DNA of 64,000 nt from Macquaria australasica (GCA_005408345.1 SEMN01000080.1:1178001-1242000), one strand, 5' to 3'; shown: positions 1-13,110, numbered from the stretch's first letter. Made by a program: numbers and translations. The notes: generated by a model from the sequence alone, not told the origin.

Positions 1-570
1 CTCTCCATATGTATATATGTCCAATACTTGGATGAGCCGTGAGAACTCCATTGTGTATTTTTTTTCCAATCAATTATAAAATGCTTTGTGAGAAATTATT
101 TGAGGGCTTTAAGGATGAACATGGTGTAGTCGTTTTGTTTAATGCCTGCCTTTTAATTTTGGGATTCCTTTATAGTATGCATATATAGATCATTTTGTGG
201 CATTGTTTCAGGGTAGGACATAATAAAGATTTTAAGTCCAGGAAAGAGGTAAATTATAACAAGAATTGTCACACAGTTCAGTCTAAAAAGAAGACCATTA
301 TTAGGTGGCTCAACAACAAAAAAGGCACAGGAATGCATTACCACATAATGACCTCAAAGAAGCTAAATGAATGCTGCCAACAATGTATAATTGAGCATCA
401 CAACGAAATGAAGCATTTGTAGAAGGTCTGATATTTTCTGTAGTTAATTGGGTCCAGACTTTTATTTTGACATTGAGTGGAAGTCTGCTTCAAAGAGAAG
501 TTTGATGCCATGCCGAGGGAAACAAAAGGTTGTGGCCTCATGACACACAAAAAGGACACAAGCCTTCTTT
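1..570. other. Intergenic, no gene seen
   Basis: AT-rich sequence. Short open frames on both strands lack codon structure, splice context or recognisable protein similarity, so none is called. I see nothing else in it. Confidence 0.6.
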
Positions 571-675
571 GTCAAGAAGCCCAATGTCCTCCTGAGCTCT
601 GTCAGAACTAGGGGGTTCATGTGAGTACAGCAATCCTCCCCTATCCTGTCACACCTCCAGGGCTCCCACCAGATC
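571..675 (+). repeat. 105-bp dispersed repeat, copy 1
   Basis: This segment matches 2871-2975 over exactly 105 bases without gaps, with about 16 mismatches (roughly 85% identity by hand count). The match is strongest at both ends, from GTCAAGAA to CTCCCACCAGATC. It looks like two copies of one dispersed family rather than a recent local duplication, because the flanks do not match. Family not recognised. Confidence 0.7.
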
Positions 676-825
676 CAGCGTCCTTTATTCACCGTGCAAC
701 GTTGGTTGAACTGTAGGATATTTGTTGTACAGTCACCACGCTGTATGCTGCAGATGTAAACAGCAATGAACGAATGTGAATTAACCTATTCCTAGCATAC
801 ATCCGAGGCAGTGTATCATTCAAAT

Positions 826-966
826 CCACAGGCGATTTAGTCTCCAGTTCACCTAACCTGCATATCTTAGGACTGTAGGAGGAAACCGGTGCACCTGGAG
901 GAACTGGGAGAACATGGAAAAACAGACTGATTGTGAGGCAACAGTGCTAACCACCGAGCTGCCATA
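826..966 (-). repeat. Fish dispersed repeat remnant (SINE-like), minus orientation
   Basis: The plus strand reads as the reverse of a very common fish repeat: a GGCGATTTAG segment, then CTAACCTGCAT, then GGAGGAAACCGG, then AGAACATGG, ending in GTGAGGCAACAGTGCTAACCA and a CACCGAGCTGCC-like end. The same family lies in the opposite orientation at 49520-49645. The copy is diverged and partly deleted. Family identity rests on remembered consensus, not a database match. Confidence 0.6.
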
Positions 967-1471
967 CTTCCCCTGTGTAAACAGTGACGAGGACACGATG
1001 TCTCAGCACAGCATGCACTATACAGATTGGGCTTGAACGATATACATGTGACATGGGATAGACAATATGGGAGCTCTTACTGCATTGCAGAGTGCTGAAT
1101 GGTTTGTAAATGAGCAGGTACATCTTTTAATCACAAACTGGGCTGTGGATTTCAGCTGCAGGATGAGGCAGAGCTCTTCTTCATTGATGCAAACACCATA
1201 GCGCTACTAATACAAGCCCAGCCATTCAGTATTGATTGCATTACACTTTATCATCATCATCAGTATTACACTTACGTAGAGAGCTTGGAATGGGTCAGGG
1301 ACTGGAGGTTGCTGCTGTGGGCCCATCATTGTATACGAATATTACAATGTTGTGATATGGGACATTGTGCTATACAAAAACATTTGACTTGACTCGGCTG
1401 TAAAGTTGAGCCTCAAACTCGAAACATTTGAGATAATGTGCAATGTTTTCAACACCATTTAGAACTGACAC

Positions 1472-1741
1472 GATCGGTCGATTAATTGATTACTGGATCG
1501 ACATTTAATGGTTCCAGCTTCTCACATGTGAATATTTGCAGGTTTTCTCAGCCTTCTTTGATAGTAAACTGAATATTTTTTTGGACTACTGGTCAGATAA
1601 AAGAAGTCATTTGAAGACGTCACATTGGACTTGTGATGGCCATTTTCTTGCTATCTTTTTCTTCTTTCATTTTTTACATTTCATAGACTAAACAATTAAA
1701 CAATGAATCAAGGAAATAAACGGCAGATTACTCAATAATTA
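1472..1741 (+). repeat. Diverged palindromic repeat (GATTAATTGATT family), copy 1
   Basis: It begins with CGATTAATTGATTAC, continues through a segment with GAAGACGTCACATTGG, and ends with ATAGACTAAACAATTAAACAA and CAGATTACTCAATAATTAT. The same order of blocks recurs at 53363-53637, and end fragments at 19019-19115 and 59659-59740. This resembles a widespread fish miniature element whose intact ends carry AATCGATTAATCGATT runs. No coding capacity. Confidence 0.6.
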
Positions 1742-2700
1742 TCCTTACTTACAGCTCTAAACTGTATTGATTTACTGTATGTATGTATATACTGTAGATC
1801 TGGCTCTGTCTGTGACACCTGGTCATATAAATGTGCCATACATTCATATTTTTTTGCCTTGTCCTCAGAGGACTGTGCTCTTGGAGATATCTCCTACCCA
1901 CAATCTGTTTAAGCCTGAAGGATATTAACAGCATACTCTGACAAATTCTGTCAGTTTGAACATTTACCTCAGCCCCAGGAGTGATTTGTCTCTGTCCTTA
2001 TAAAGGGTTGTGTAATCTATAGGTTAATGTTCCCACTGTGTCTTTCTCAACTTTCAAATTTGTAATTATTGCCTGGGGCACTTGTCTGAACTCCTGTCAC
2101 CATGTCAACAAAATGTGCCGTGTACATTTTCAGTGCACTTTGTACAGCCTCCCCTTAAGAGTCTGTACAGGAACCAGTACAGACCTGAGGGTTCAACCCA
2201 GAGAAACATAAACGTAGCCTTTATGAGAGGGTTTCCATTGTTCTGCCATGATAAAAACAAACCTGTAAAACATATAAATCTTCTTAATGAAAAGATTAGA
2301 AATACCATATAGACTATATATATTATTCAAATATGAAATAGTGCTTTTGGTAAAATATGTAAACAATCATACCCAGAGCAATGGATTTTTTTTTCATACT
2401 AAGCCAAGAAATCAGCTTTGCAAATGTTTCCATGTCGCTTGCAGCAGGGTTTCCATTCCTCTTATATTAGATATGACAATGCATACTTACAAGTCAAAAC
2501 AATAGACATTTTCTTGCATCCCAGTCTCTGGTAAATGTCACATTACCAACAATATGACTAGAGATAAGTCTTGATTTGCTCACATGCTGATCTGATGGCC
2601 CAATTGGAAGGACAGCGTTGTTTGTCAGTGCCTTACAAAACCTTTACAAATTACCATTTAAAAAATGATTCACATGACCTTTTTTCTGATCTGCCACTGC
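1742..2700. other. Intergenic, no gene seen
   Basis: No supported gene. Overlapping frames on opposite strands near 2082-2505 mirror each other and lack splice or domain support. AT-rich single-copy-looking sequence. Confidence 0.5.
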
Positions 2701-2975
2701 TATGGTTAAAGTGGGTTTAGGCACAGCAACAACTTGGCGTATGGATTGTGGTACAAAAAATCGGTTGGTTGAGGTCAAGACTTAGGAAACAATTGTGGTC
2801 ATGGTTAAAAGAAGAATGACTTGGTTAAGATCAAGGTCATAGCTGAAAGAAACCAACGCTGACTGTTTTTGTCAAGAAACCCGATGTCCTCCTGAGTTCT
2901 GTTGGAACTACAGGGTTCATGTGAGTGCATCAAACCGGCCCCATCCCCACACACCTCCAGGGCTCCCACCAGATC
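2701..2975 (+). repeat. Dispersed repeat with GGTTA/GGTTTAGG-type units and second copy of 105-bp repeat
   Basis: The first part (about 2701-2870) has reiterated GGTTTAGGCA / TTGGTTAAGATCAAGG-like words typical of a fish dispersed repeat. The last 105 bases (2871-2975) match 571-675. Whether these are one element or two adjoining ones cannot be decided here. Confidence 0.5.
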
Positions 2976-4205
2976 TTTCCCAGTTTTGAGGGAACTGGAA
3001 ACAAACAGACTTTGTTACCCACCTCAATCTCCTTCCTAAGAGGTTTAGCAAACACGGTACTTCCATCTTTGTTCATGACCAATGAGGGTCACAATTTACA
3101 CGGCAGTAGGTTCTTGTGAGATAAATGTGAACATAGGTCATTTTAAGTATGTTGCCTCAAGAGACAAAATTCAACTCTAAATATTGGCTAGACGATGGGA
3201 AATACTTACGCTTTGTATTTTCTATTTTCCTCCTCAAAAGGTCAGTGAGTAACATCCCTCTGACAAAGTGACTCCTGATATTTTATTGTCCCTTCACACC
3301 CTTATCCCAGTTGTTTCCCCTCTGAGCTGCACACTCATGGTAAAATCCAATGAAGCTTGCAGCTAATGATCTTTGTGTTCTGTTAATTAGCTGGAAATGG
3401 GGGAAAAAAGAAAACAAAACCACTATTTTTATGTTGCCAATTATGCATAATGTTTCTGTTATTCTGCAACTTTACCAAGCGTGCTTCCACAATGTAAATC
3501 TACAGTCTGATGCCTCTGAGTTTTCACTGCAGAGAAGATGTAATAATTTCATCATCTTTATAAAGTTTGAGCACGCTCTAAAACTGTTATGTTGCGAAGT
3601 ATGTCCTAACTAATGGGAGAAATGTGGAATTAATCTACAGCCAATATCTGGCTCAACATATGGTTTAAATATTTTGGGTTTCCTTCCCCTTGGTCTCTTC
3701 TGCCAAAGTGTCATCAGAGTCAAGAATCTCCTGCGTGTTTGTGTGAGACTGACCTGGTCTGAACCCTCCATCGTTGCACCAGGCTGTCAGAGTGAGTAGG
3801 CGATCAGAGATAGCAACATCAAGGCTGCTGAAAGGCTTGCTCCCAGCGCTGCGTGACGGCTCCCTACATTCACCTCTCTCCTATTCTTATATCTCTTCTT
3901 GCTGTGTTTCTCCTGCTTTTTCTCCTCCGTCTTTTCATCTCTCTCCCAGTCGTGCTTGTCCTTTGCTTGCTGCTGTGTTTCTCTGTTCCCGCTTTCTCTG
4001 TTCTCTCTGTGCCTGCTCGTTATATTTTCCCGCAAAGCGCTCTTCTTTCTCACTAATTTTCTCCGTGTTTCTTCTTGCACTCTGCAGACTCTTGCTTGGT
4101 TGAATTCGGTTCACTTTCTCGAGCACTTCCTGTGGCCTGTTATTGCTCCTTTAAACATAGACTGGTAGTTAATGATGCTGTAGCAGGTGCTATTAAGACA
4201 CTTCT
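2976..4205. other. Intergenic; pyrimidine-rich block
   Basis: No supported gene. About 3840-4080 is strongly pyrimidine-rich on the plus strand (TCTCTC, CTTCTTGCTG and similar runs), which opens long frames on both strands by composition alone. The frames there (for example 3774-4103) are low-complexity Ser/Leu/Cys or Arg/Lys/Glu strings and are not called as genes. Confidence 0.5.
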
Positions 4206-4462
4206 CGGTAACACTTCACAATACGGTGAACAAAAATGAGGATTATTTAGTAGAGAATGATGAGTTACTAGAGAACAGACTGGGAGATACTATATTAATG
4301 AATCATGAGGTAATGATTAATTCATAAGTATCCGTGAATTGGAATAATGACCACTTTCTTCATAAATTGTTCCTGATTAGCTCTGAACTAGCTCGTTCAT
4401 TCATTATTAGTTACTTAATGATTAGTTACTCTGTTTGTGCACCCCTATGTAAAGTGGTGCAT
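4206..4462. repeat. Decayed inverted-repeat element (GGTAACACTT... type)
   Basis: The left end reads GGTAACACTTCACAATA and the right end CTATGTAAAGTGGTGCATC, imperfect inverses of one another. The interior is rich in ATGATTAGTTACT-like words in both orientations. This fits a diverged miniature inverted-repeat element of a kind common in fishes. No clear target duplication is visible. Confidence 0.45.
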
Positions 4463-6225
4463 CATACTGAGTAGTTACAATGTAGTCCTTTGTTACTTCA
4501 TGATTATCTAACCATTACTTTATGGAAGTTTTGATTGGACTTTACCCACTTCTCAATCAGTATTATTGATCAATATCTGAGGTGAGGGGTAGTGTGGACT
4601 CCCTGGCTCTCTGGTCTGGCTTCCTGGTTCAGAAGCCTATGCAATTTGTAGAGATTGGAAAGTGAAGTAAAAATGTTCCAGGGTAATGCAGGCCCCGGGC
4701 CAATTTGACTGGCTTTACTACTAAACTTTCTCTCTTTACTACCTTCCAAGGCATCCACTGACCCAATTAACCCCGATTAACATACTGCATTATTTTTGCT
4801 TAACATTTTGAACCCAGATCCATGTGTGACATGTCCTTTTTGTCACATACTCTTGGCCAGTTTGTTATATGTCCCTCTGCTCCTAACAAAGATTCTATTT
4901 TGCACATTTATATGTGCAATCCTAATCAATGGTTACCTTATTTTATTTCTCTCCGTTAACTTAACTTAAGCCTGGTCTACCTGGACCCTGTTTGGGAGCA
5001 TTGTCATTCTAAATAGCTGCTTCTTAACTAGCTGCCCTGCTGCCCTGCTGCCCTGCGTGCCCCATCACACTTTTAGGCTGCAGGACGCTGTCCAGCCTGT
5101 GCACCATCTGTTATCTTGCACACCAGATCAAATAACATTAGGCTACAACAATCAAAGAAGCTAAAAGAGGGTTACATGTCACCACCGTCTTTCATTCTTA
5201 TGTGCTGCATTATTGCTGGCCCATCATGTGTTCCCTGTTATGGAGACATAAATGTTGAAACTGAACTAACATACCTTGGGTCTGCATCTTCTGGACATCT
5301 TGGCCGTGTAGACCTATATGGCAGAGATTGAATTGACCCTTACCAAACTGGAACCAAACTAACATGCAACTTACTGCCTTATCCATTAAGGTTGCTTCCA
5401 AGTGACAGTTGGGGGGGAATCAGTTCACTCAAATGACTCCCTACTTGCCAGTCCTACTGTTCACTGCATTGTACAGCCATCCTGGCATGTTTATATACAA
5501 CTAAATTGATTTGCCACATACACTTTGAGGGGATTTTTTTTTTCCGGAGGTGCAGTGGGAATTCCAGAAACTCTAGTGAGATGTTTTTTGTACTACATGC
5601 AGTTTGTAGGGAGGTGGTCAGGGTATGCTTGAAACAAACTGGCTGTCAACAAAACATGTTGTCTGAAAGCAAAAGTATTTATAGCTGTTCCTAGCAGTCA
5701 TAGTGACGGGCGTGACTCTATAATAAATCAGTTCGGTGCATACTTGCGGGCCATCTTTCCTCGAAAGCATTCATGCCATCGCTCTTGTTTATACATATGA
5801 GAAGTGACAGAAGTAATTGTGTGATGAATGAAAAAAGAGAGTTTGAGAGAAGTTAAATTCCTGTCTTATACTTTCTCATCTCTGCCCACCTGGCCAATCG
5901 CTGTCTGAATTGGGTTTGAATGCCGGATTGTTGGTTTCAGAAAGTTACAAAAATTGTTGGATGAACGCAGCCAACCCTTATTTGCTATAAACATGTGGGT
6001 GGGGGAGTTTCCGACTGTTCGATGATAACACAATTCAGATGGCATTACATTTCTCTTAAAATGTATTTACTCTTGAAAATTAGACTCATACCTAATACTA
6101 CTCTCTCCTCTAACACATCTAATATTAATAATGAAAATAAATTCTCATTTCAGTTTAAGATATGTCATCAGCTTGGACCTAAACATAAGAAACTTGTGTG
6201 ATTAAGTGAAACTGTATCCCCACCC
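4463..6225. other. Intergenic, no gene seen
   Basis: No exon, RNA gene or coherent repeat that I can support. There is a small tandem of GCTGCCCT at about 5030-5056 and a T run at 5526-5537. Confidence 0.5.
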
Positions 6226-6432
6226 AGAGCCTGGTTCTGCTTGAGGTTTCTACCTGTTAAAAGGGAGTTTTTCCTTGTCACTGTCGCCTAGTTTTTGCTC
6301 ATGGTGGGAACTGTTGGGTCTCTGTAAACATAAAGAGTTGTTCTAGACCTGCTCTATATGAAAAAGTTCCCTGAGATAACTTCTGTTATGATATGGCACT
6401 ATATAAATAAAACTGAATTGAATTGAATTATC
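6226..6432 (+). mobile_element. 3' tail of a non-LTR retrotransposon ending in (AATTG)n
   Basis: The block runs from CCCAGAGCCTGGTTCTGCTTG through TTTTTCCTTGTCACTGTCGCC, TCTAGACCTGCTCTATATGAA and GGCACTATATAAATAAAACTG, and ends in GAATTGAATTGAATT. I recognise this as the 3' untranslated end of a common fish LINE or a derivative that borrowed its tail. The terminal short-unit repeat fits target-primed reverse transcription. It is separate from the coding relic just downstream. Confidence 0.65.
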
Positions 6433-7360
6433 CCCAAAGAAAACTGGCTCAGTGCCAGCATTTCAAATGAAGACATAACTGTTGCTGTGTTTACATGTGA
6501 CAGGATAAAGACAGGAGGTGGTGTATTGATTTATGTAAACTTCCCAGTATGTCTACTTAACTCTTCTATAGTGCCTGAGAAATTTGAATAGGTTACTGGG
6601 AACATTTGTGTTGGAGGGAATGCTCGCATCACTGTTATGGGTGTTTAGTGCTCTACCTCTGCAATTAGTGAAGCTCTGGAGAAGATTAGGAATTTTTGGT
6701 CAACTTATCGATCCTCTGAGCTGCTTGTTATGGGTGACCTTAACCTCAGCTGGTTTTCCAGCAACTCAGACAAGCTGAAAGGCCTCTGTTTTGAATTAAA
6801 TCTGTATGAGCTGATATCCAAACCAAGCAGACCAATGAAATGAAGAATCTTGCTAGTCTTAACAGATCTTATTATGTGAAACAAACCACCTTCTGCGTCT
6901 GGTGTTTTCATTCAGCATATAACCGCCCAGCAGTTTGTGTCAGAAACACTTGAAAAATGAAAAGCCACACTCCCACCTGTGATTAATTCTGAATATGGAC
7001 CAACCATTAGTAACAGTGATGTGGTTGAAACCTTTAATAACCATTTACCTTTAACAGCTTACCAGAATCCTAGAATCAATGTTCAACACCACAAATGCGG
7101 CCGTTTCTGGAGGTTAATTATATCCTCTGGTCACAGCAGTTTGGATTTAGAGCTTGTCACAGTACTGTACAATACGTTCAACACTTTCTTGTTGCTTGTA
7201 CCTAACAATTTTGAAAACCCCGAAATGCTGAGAAAGGAGTTCCGCAAGGATCCATATTGGGTCTCCTGTCATTTACTCTATAGACTAATACGCCCGCTTG
7301 TTGTGCTCTCTTGTCCCGCTGCCGTTACTGTTGTGGCTAAGCCAAATTAAATCCAGTTTT
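6433..7360 (+). pseudogene. Decayed LINE ORF2 relic (endonuclease and reverse transcriptase fragments)
   Basis: Conceptual translation with several frame changes gives retrotransposon fragments in the normal order. At 6673-6834 a 54-codon stretch contains LLVMGDLNLSWFSSN and ELNLYELISKPSRP, typical of the AP-endonuclease domain of L2/CR1/Rex-like LINEs. Near 6988-7050 it reads SNSDVVETFNNHL. At about 7138-7200 it reads QFGFRACHSTVQYVQHF, and at 7237-7285 GVPQGSILGLLSFTL followed by a stop, which are reverse-transcriptase motifs. Frameshifts and stops interrupt every segment, and the catalytic DD box is not found, so the copy is dead. The subfamily is uncertain. Confidence 0.75.
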
Positions 7361-10095
7361 CACTGACAATGACAGCCTGGATGGTTAGCTTTATCGTGGT
7401 CTGCAATTACCCCATCTGACTGATGAAGCCTATCTGAGTGTGAATGTTTTGCACTCTTAAAATGCCAGTTTAAAATTGGTTTGAGAGAAAATACACCATT
7501 AATGTCACCACTTTTGACCTCCTCTGTAGGATGGATGATGCTTTGCAATTATTTACCCTGCATTAGTTTTCAAGCAGGCAGATTTAATTTCAAAAGGCTA
7601 ATAACTCTGACAGCAGATCACACTCAAGTGGCTTCCAGTGGTATGCAACCGGCTACTGGAATGAGTTGTTTTAATTGCTGATGTTTTAAATAATATCTGT
7701 GATTGAATTCATCAGTGCGTCTCTGCGTGTGTGTAATGGCTAATAATGATCTCAGTTAGATTTCCCAAATAAATAAATCTTAACAACTGTACTGGATGAA
7801 TTTAAAAAAGGAATTACTTTAGGTACCAGTGAAGGACAATGATGTGTTTTTTTATGCAATCAAATACTGAAAACATTTCCATTTAAAAGCACTTCTGTCT
7901 TCCATGCAAGAAACAAAACAAGTGTAACACAAACACATTACCAAACACAGCATTTAAGGCAGAATTTGCACTGAGCATCAAAAAGATTTATTCAGTATGT
8001 ACTTTCCTCCTTCCCTTTGCCACAGTTAGTTCCATCTGAGTATGAAGTACAATAGCGCCCCCACTCCTCCACCTCCATCATCACCACCATCATCATTCTT
8101 CCCTGCACTTGATAGTCATCAGTAAGAATAAGAGCTAATTTTTCTCTCATCAGTGCATCCTCCGTCTCTCTCATCTGATGCAAATAGATGTCCCTCTTCA
8201 GATTCAGATTCAGAATCACTTAAAAAGACCTTTGTTTTCCTGATTTCTGTTAGATTAGTTTGTTATTTTGGGGAGTTTCTATTTGTACCATTTTGAACAT
8301 CATCTTTTCTTATTTAAGCCCCACTCGTGTCCTTGTGCCATCTTGCAATAGCTGTATTTTTGTTGTATGTTTTCTGTCCAGTTCTTCCCCCTCTGTTCCT
8401 CTCCTTCTAGCATCTTCGCTGCCCCCCCCCCCCCACCCCCACCCCCACCCACGTTCTCCCAATTGATGCCATCTGAGGTTGCAGGCCTAGGCCGCCGGAG
8501 CTGCAAATTTACCCAGCAGCACACGTCACTAACAGGGGAGCGCAGAGCTCCCAAAATAGCCCAAACAGCAATTGGTGAAAGGGGGTCCAAGTGGTAGTTA
8601 CCGAGGACTGATTCTGACAACAAAATGAAGCTTTCCAAACATCATGTGAACACCCATCATTTAATGAGTCACCCACAAAAACCCTGCTGGTGGATTTATC
8701 ATGTGTTTCAGCACTTCTTTGGACAGCCATTGAAAGTTCCTAAGATTTTGTTTTGAAACAGTTATTCTGAATGAATTTTATCCTTTTACACAACTGTCCA
8801 CAGGATGTGCCTCTTAGTAATTAAGGACTTTTGATGAGGGCAGCCCAGGCTTCTATATGTGATCCCTGAATATATGACGTAGAACAACACAGAAACATGT
8901 ACTGTGATACAGTTGAAAGGCATGCTCTGATGTGAGTCGTGCTAGAACTCATCCCACTGATTTGCTTATTAAAATGCCACCGACACAATATTCACGATTG
9001 GAATAATAATCTGTTGCCTTTATCTGCTTTGTGTAACAGAAGTGATACTGTCTTGTTGCCAAACTAATTTAAATTGTCTGAAGATCATCCAAAAATGTAA
9101 TAAAATGTAATAATCCAGGTCTTTTTTCATCACTGACAAATACTACAAACAGGTCTGCTCTCTTGTGTAGCTGTTGCTTCACCCCCAGGAACATGTTGTG
9201 TGAGCAAATACAACAACATCAAAGCGTTGCAAATATGTTAAATTAATTAAAAATAACTGTGTAAAGGTGTCAGTCAACTCTAGTCATTTCACAACCAACC
9301 AGCCTGTAACTTTATTCAATGAGATCTTTAGATGCTTGCGTAAGTGTGGGCTGTTGTTGCATAAGGGGAAAAGACATGCAGGGTTTAATTAAAGGCAGCT
9401 AACAAGGGCAACATTCAGGGGTTTTGTTGTTTCACAGTAACTGCAATTCCTAGAATTTCAGCAAGTATCCCATTGTGGAGGAGCCTGGTTTATGAAGCCC
9501 GGCACTGGCTTGGAACTGAAATAAAGGCGTACAGATTCAGCAAACTCTGCACCGTTTTATGTATGGCCAAACCGTTAACCCTCGTACACCAAAGGCTGTG
9601 AACTACACATAACCTCTCATAATTGCTCTATTTGGCCACTATAAACTAATTAACAATTAATATCTTTTCAAGTTAGAAAACATGTTTAAGACTGATTTTG
9701 CAGTTAGTCTAAAAAGTTGTCTCTGAGTAAGTTGTAGATCTGTAAAAGTGGATTTGCAGATGCACAACAACAAACTCTAAATAATGCTAAAAGACACTCC
9801 TTTTGTGTTTATTTTGTTCTTGTTTACAGCTTGTAATCCAAAGGCCTGCCACAGAACCGACTGAAAACAGATCTCCTGGGGTCTCATCCAACATGACCCC
9901 ACTTCATCAACTGAGTAAATCTGTTATTCGTGAGGCAATTAAATCATTACAGTTGAGTTCTCTATAATAGGACTTTATTGCACTCATGGTGGGATAAGCA
10001 CGAGCCAATTACACAAATAAAGTAGATAAAAACATTCATTTAACACATATCTCACGCCGAGTTCATGATTGTCAGTTCACACAACAAGAACCCGA
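7361..10095. other. Intergenic, no gene seen; poly-C/CCCCCA tract
   Basis: No supported exon. A C-rich tract lies at 8422-8450 (C run followed by CCCCCA units). Frames through it are proline or glycine strings caused by composition. Otherwise AT-rich, single-copy-looking sequence. Confidence 0.5.
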
Positions 10096-10110
10096 AGAGA
10101 GAGGGAGAGA

Positions 10111-10146
<36 letters not shown>
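10096..10146 (+). repeat. (GA)n microsatellite
   Basis: A purine tract with GAGAGAGGGA units followed by a pure GA run. Simple sequence repeat. Confidence 0.95.
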
Positions 10147-10150
<4 letters not shown>

Positions 10151-12516
10151 GTTATTGCAGTAATGACGTCTGTTGGCTGGTCGGAGCGGTGGCGGTTCAC
10201 TCAGTCAGCTCTTGAAATGTTTCCTGGATTCCACTTGATATTGCTTGTGGGATAATCTGATTCAGTTAATTATTCCATTAAACAATAGGCTTGTTTGTCC
10301 CTCTTACTTAGAATTTGGATGGGAATGTAAGAGGTGGCTGCTGCATTCAAGGCACTTTTGCAAGGGATGTAACCCTGGGACATTTCGGGGCAGACGGTTA
10401 CTCTTGCCTCCCCTTTATTTTCCTTTCTCTCCACAACCGACATCGACTGATTTCGACATTCAATTACTGTACAATCTTTAATTCGCTTCATGGGTTCAGA
10501 GGGTATATGTGAAGCATTAAAGTCAACTTCACCAGTAGTTCACTGTTGGAAATCTGTTTTGGGGGCGGAGGGGGCCAATTAGGTTTTAGACTACATGGGA
10601 AAAAATGGTGCCACAAATTGTTCCTGCATGGTCCACCTCAAGTCAGACAAAACAGTGTGAATATTTCTGAGTTTAGGTTGCAGTTGTGTACATTTCAGCA
10701 TAACCCTGTTTCAAATTTAAAACCATGTTTTTGCGCACTGGACGAATGGAAAGATTAATTTGTGCTTTTATTTAATACACCAGAGATACAATTTGTCCAG
10801 ATTTGAAGAAGCAACAGGTTCCACTGAAGCTGATCACAACTGTAACAGTATTCCATTAATTACTATAATACAGGCATCCCTTCAAACTCACAGAGATTAA
10901 AAAGCATCCAATCTATTTCACCTCCAAAACAGTTTAAGGATTTAAGGCATCTATTGGGGTATCTATACTGTCAATCTTTTTCATATCTTTAAAATAATGG
11001 CTGACAAAAGATGTAAAAGATGATTAAGGTTTCTCAAAGCAAATCAAAGTAACACAATGACGTTATACACATTATATTGCACACATTCCATTAGAGTTCA
11101 TTATGATTGAATAGATTTTCTAGTTACGGGGTTACAGAGGATGTGGATTATATTTTCAAGTAAACATCCAAGCCAATGTTATTCCCTGCAGCTAGATATC
11201 ACAAAAGAAAGAAACTGAGAGTATCATCAAAGGTTTGCATTTTGCAGCAATAACCAAAGTAAATGCAACAATATCTTCTCTGGTCTCTTGAACTATCAAG
11301 TGCATCTTCATGTATATGACAGGGTCTTGGTCGGAGCAAAGCCTGTGCAGGTCATGTAATTATTTTGGTTACGTAGGTTTGCAGACACCGATGTGAATGA
11401 CATTACCAAGATGGTGTACCACTCAAAACACTAGATGGTGGTACAACCCCATAACAGCACAGTGCACACAGAAACATTTGGTCTGTACAATCATACAGGA
11501 CACATTTCAACAGTTGCTGCTTTACCTGGAAACAGGGAGATAGGGGGCAAGTTCATTGTTTTGTGTTGAAGTACTAATTCTGTTTGTATGTATCTATGCA
11601 TGCCTATGTGTGATTATTCTACTGTGAAAGTACCGACTGAGTTTTGATAAACTAGGATCCAGTTTGCAGCTAAAACTCCGATATATGAATATTTCCTAAA
11701 TCTAGATGGCCATATACATTTTTGACTAGTATAGATACTTCATTCACTTGAATCATTTATAATTGTGTACTGTATGTGTGTCCCATGTACCCTCAAATGG
11801 CACTTTATCATTATGATTGACATCATGTTACATATACAGAAGTACACAGTTCATATTCATATATACATTCACTTGGTTTTGTGCCTCTTTGGCCTCATGT
11901 GAGGGCGCTGTGCTTAGAAAACGGCCACTTGTAGTCACTTGCTTACACCCTGACTCGTGCATTCATTTCCAATTACAGGTGACTATGTGTATTTATAATA
12001 CACTCATACAATGATGCTAGAATTTAATATCAGTCACAGCTAAGGTCGTAAATAGTCCGCTTGCTTGCATAACAGGTCTGTACCAGTGAAACTATGTGTC
12101 GTTCGTGCAGTAATAAAACAGATGAATACAGCATTTAATCATTTCACTGCCTTTAATGTGGAAGGCACAATAAGTATGTTCATCATAATTATACAAATAA
12201 ATTACAAGAAATAATAGTATATTATAGTAAAATATTTTTTCCCTTGTTGATGAAAACCCTGATTTCACTCTCTCCCCCACTCTGAAACCAAACCTATGCC
12301 ACTGAAATGTCTACACGTCAGTAGCAGTACATTTTGTGAAAAAGCAATTTTATAAATGTTAGAGAGGAAGATGGAAAAATGGTTACAGACAATTTGCTTT
12401 GAGTATTTCAGTGTTGGTCACAACAGCAGCTACTTTTGCAGTCAGTGATAAACAAACATTTAGATAATCCTTACACAAATCAGTTCATCAAGGTTTAAAA
12501 TATCAATATATTATGT
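10147..12516. other. Intergenic, no gene seen
   Basis: No supported gene. The frames present have no splice structure or domain similarity and several are antisense mirrors of each other. The right edge adjoins the presumed 3' end of the minus-strand carrier gene. Confidence 0.5.
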
Positions 12517-12522
12517 TTTATT
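12517..12522 (-). promoter_or_regulatory. slc25a47: Candidate polyadenylation signal of the minus-strand carrier
   Basis: TTTATT on the plus strand is AATAAA on the minus strand, about 590 bases past the stop codon. It is the nearest canonical hexamer I found downstream, so the 3' UTR would be about 0.6 kb. Confidence 0.4.
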
Positions 12523-13110
12523 CAGATTATCTAGCTTTACCATTTTGCTGCTGAGCTAGAAATGAGCCACGGATGTTATGATATGCATACATGCAGCGTG
12601 GGCCTGGATGGGTATCATACTTGGTACTGTAAATTGTGCGTGCTGCACCTCATTCCTAAATTCTAAATTCAAGGCCTTAAAAGGTCTTGGATACAGTAAA
12701 ATACAGCTTATGTTTTAGCAGTCTCAAAACTGTTGGTATTTCTTAGTGCACTGCTCTTCTGGTGAAAAACTACACCAGTCTTGCAGACGGTTTTCTTTTC
12801 ATAAACATAGAGACAAAGAAGAAGACGAAAAAAAGGTAACTAGCTGGCCAGGGAGGCCATCTAGTGGACAAAGGGTTGCTGATCCAATCTATGGTACCAA
12901 CAGTCCCCCATTACTGATAAATTACACCTGAGCATATTAGGATATTACACTACCCTACCTAACTAAATATTACATGTAACAGACGGCTAAAATGGAGGCG
13001 GTGGAAACAACGATTCCTTAAAAATACTGCGATGCAACAGACATTTTGTCATGTATGTAAAAACAAACATTAAACACAACCAGACAAACACAGACTGGAG
13101 GTAGTGAATA

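Noticed and set aside
3774..4126. Overlapping long open frames on both strands
   Set aside because: The DNA is a pyrimidine-rich tract, so both strands stay open by composition; proteins are low-complexity with no domains or splice context.
6979..7350. 123-codon frame considered as a gene
   Set aside because: It spans a decayed LINE reverse transcriptase whose motifs fall in changing frames; it is relic sequence.
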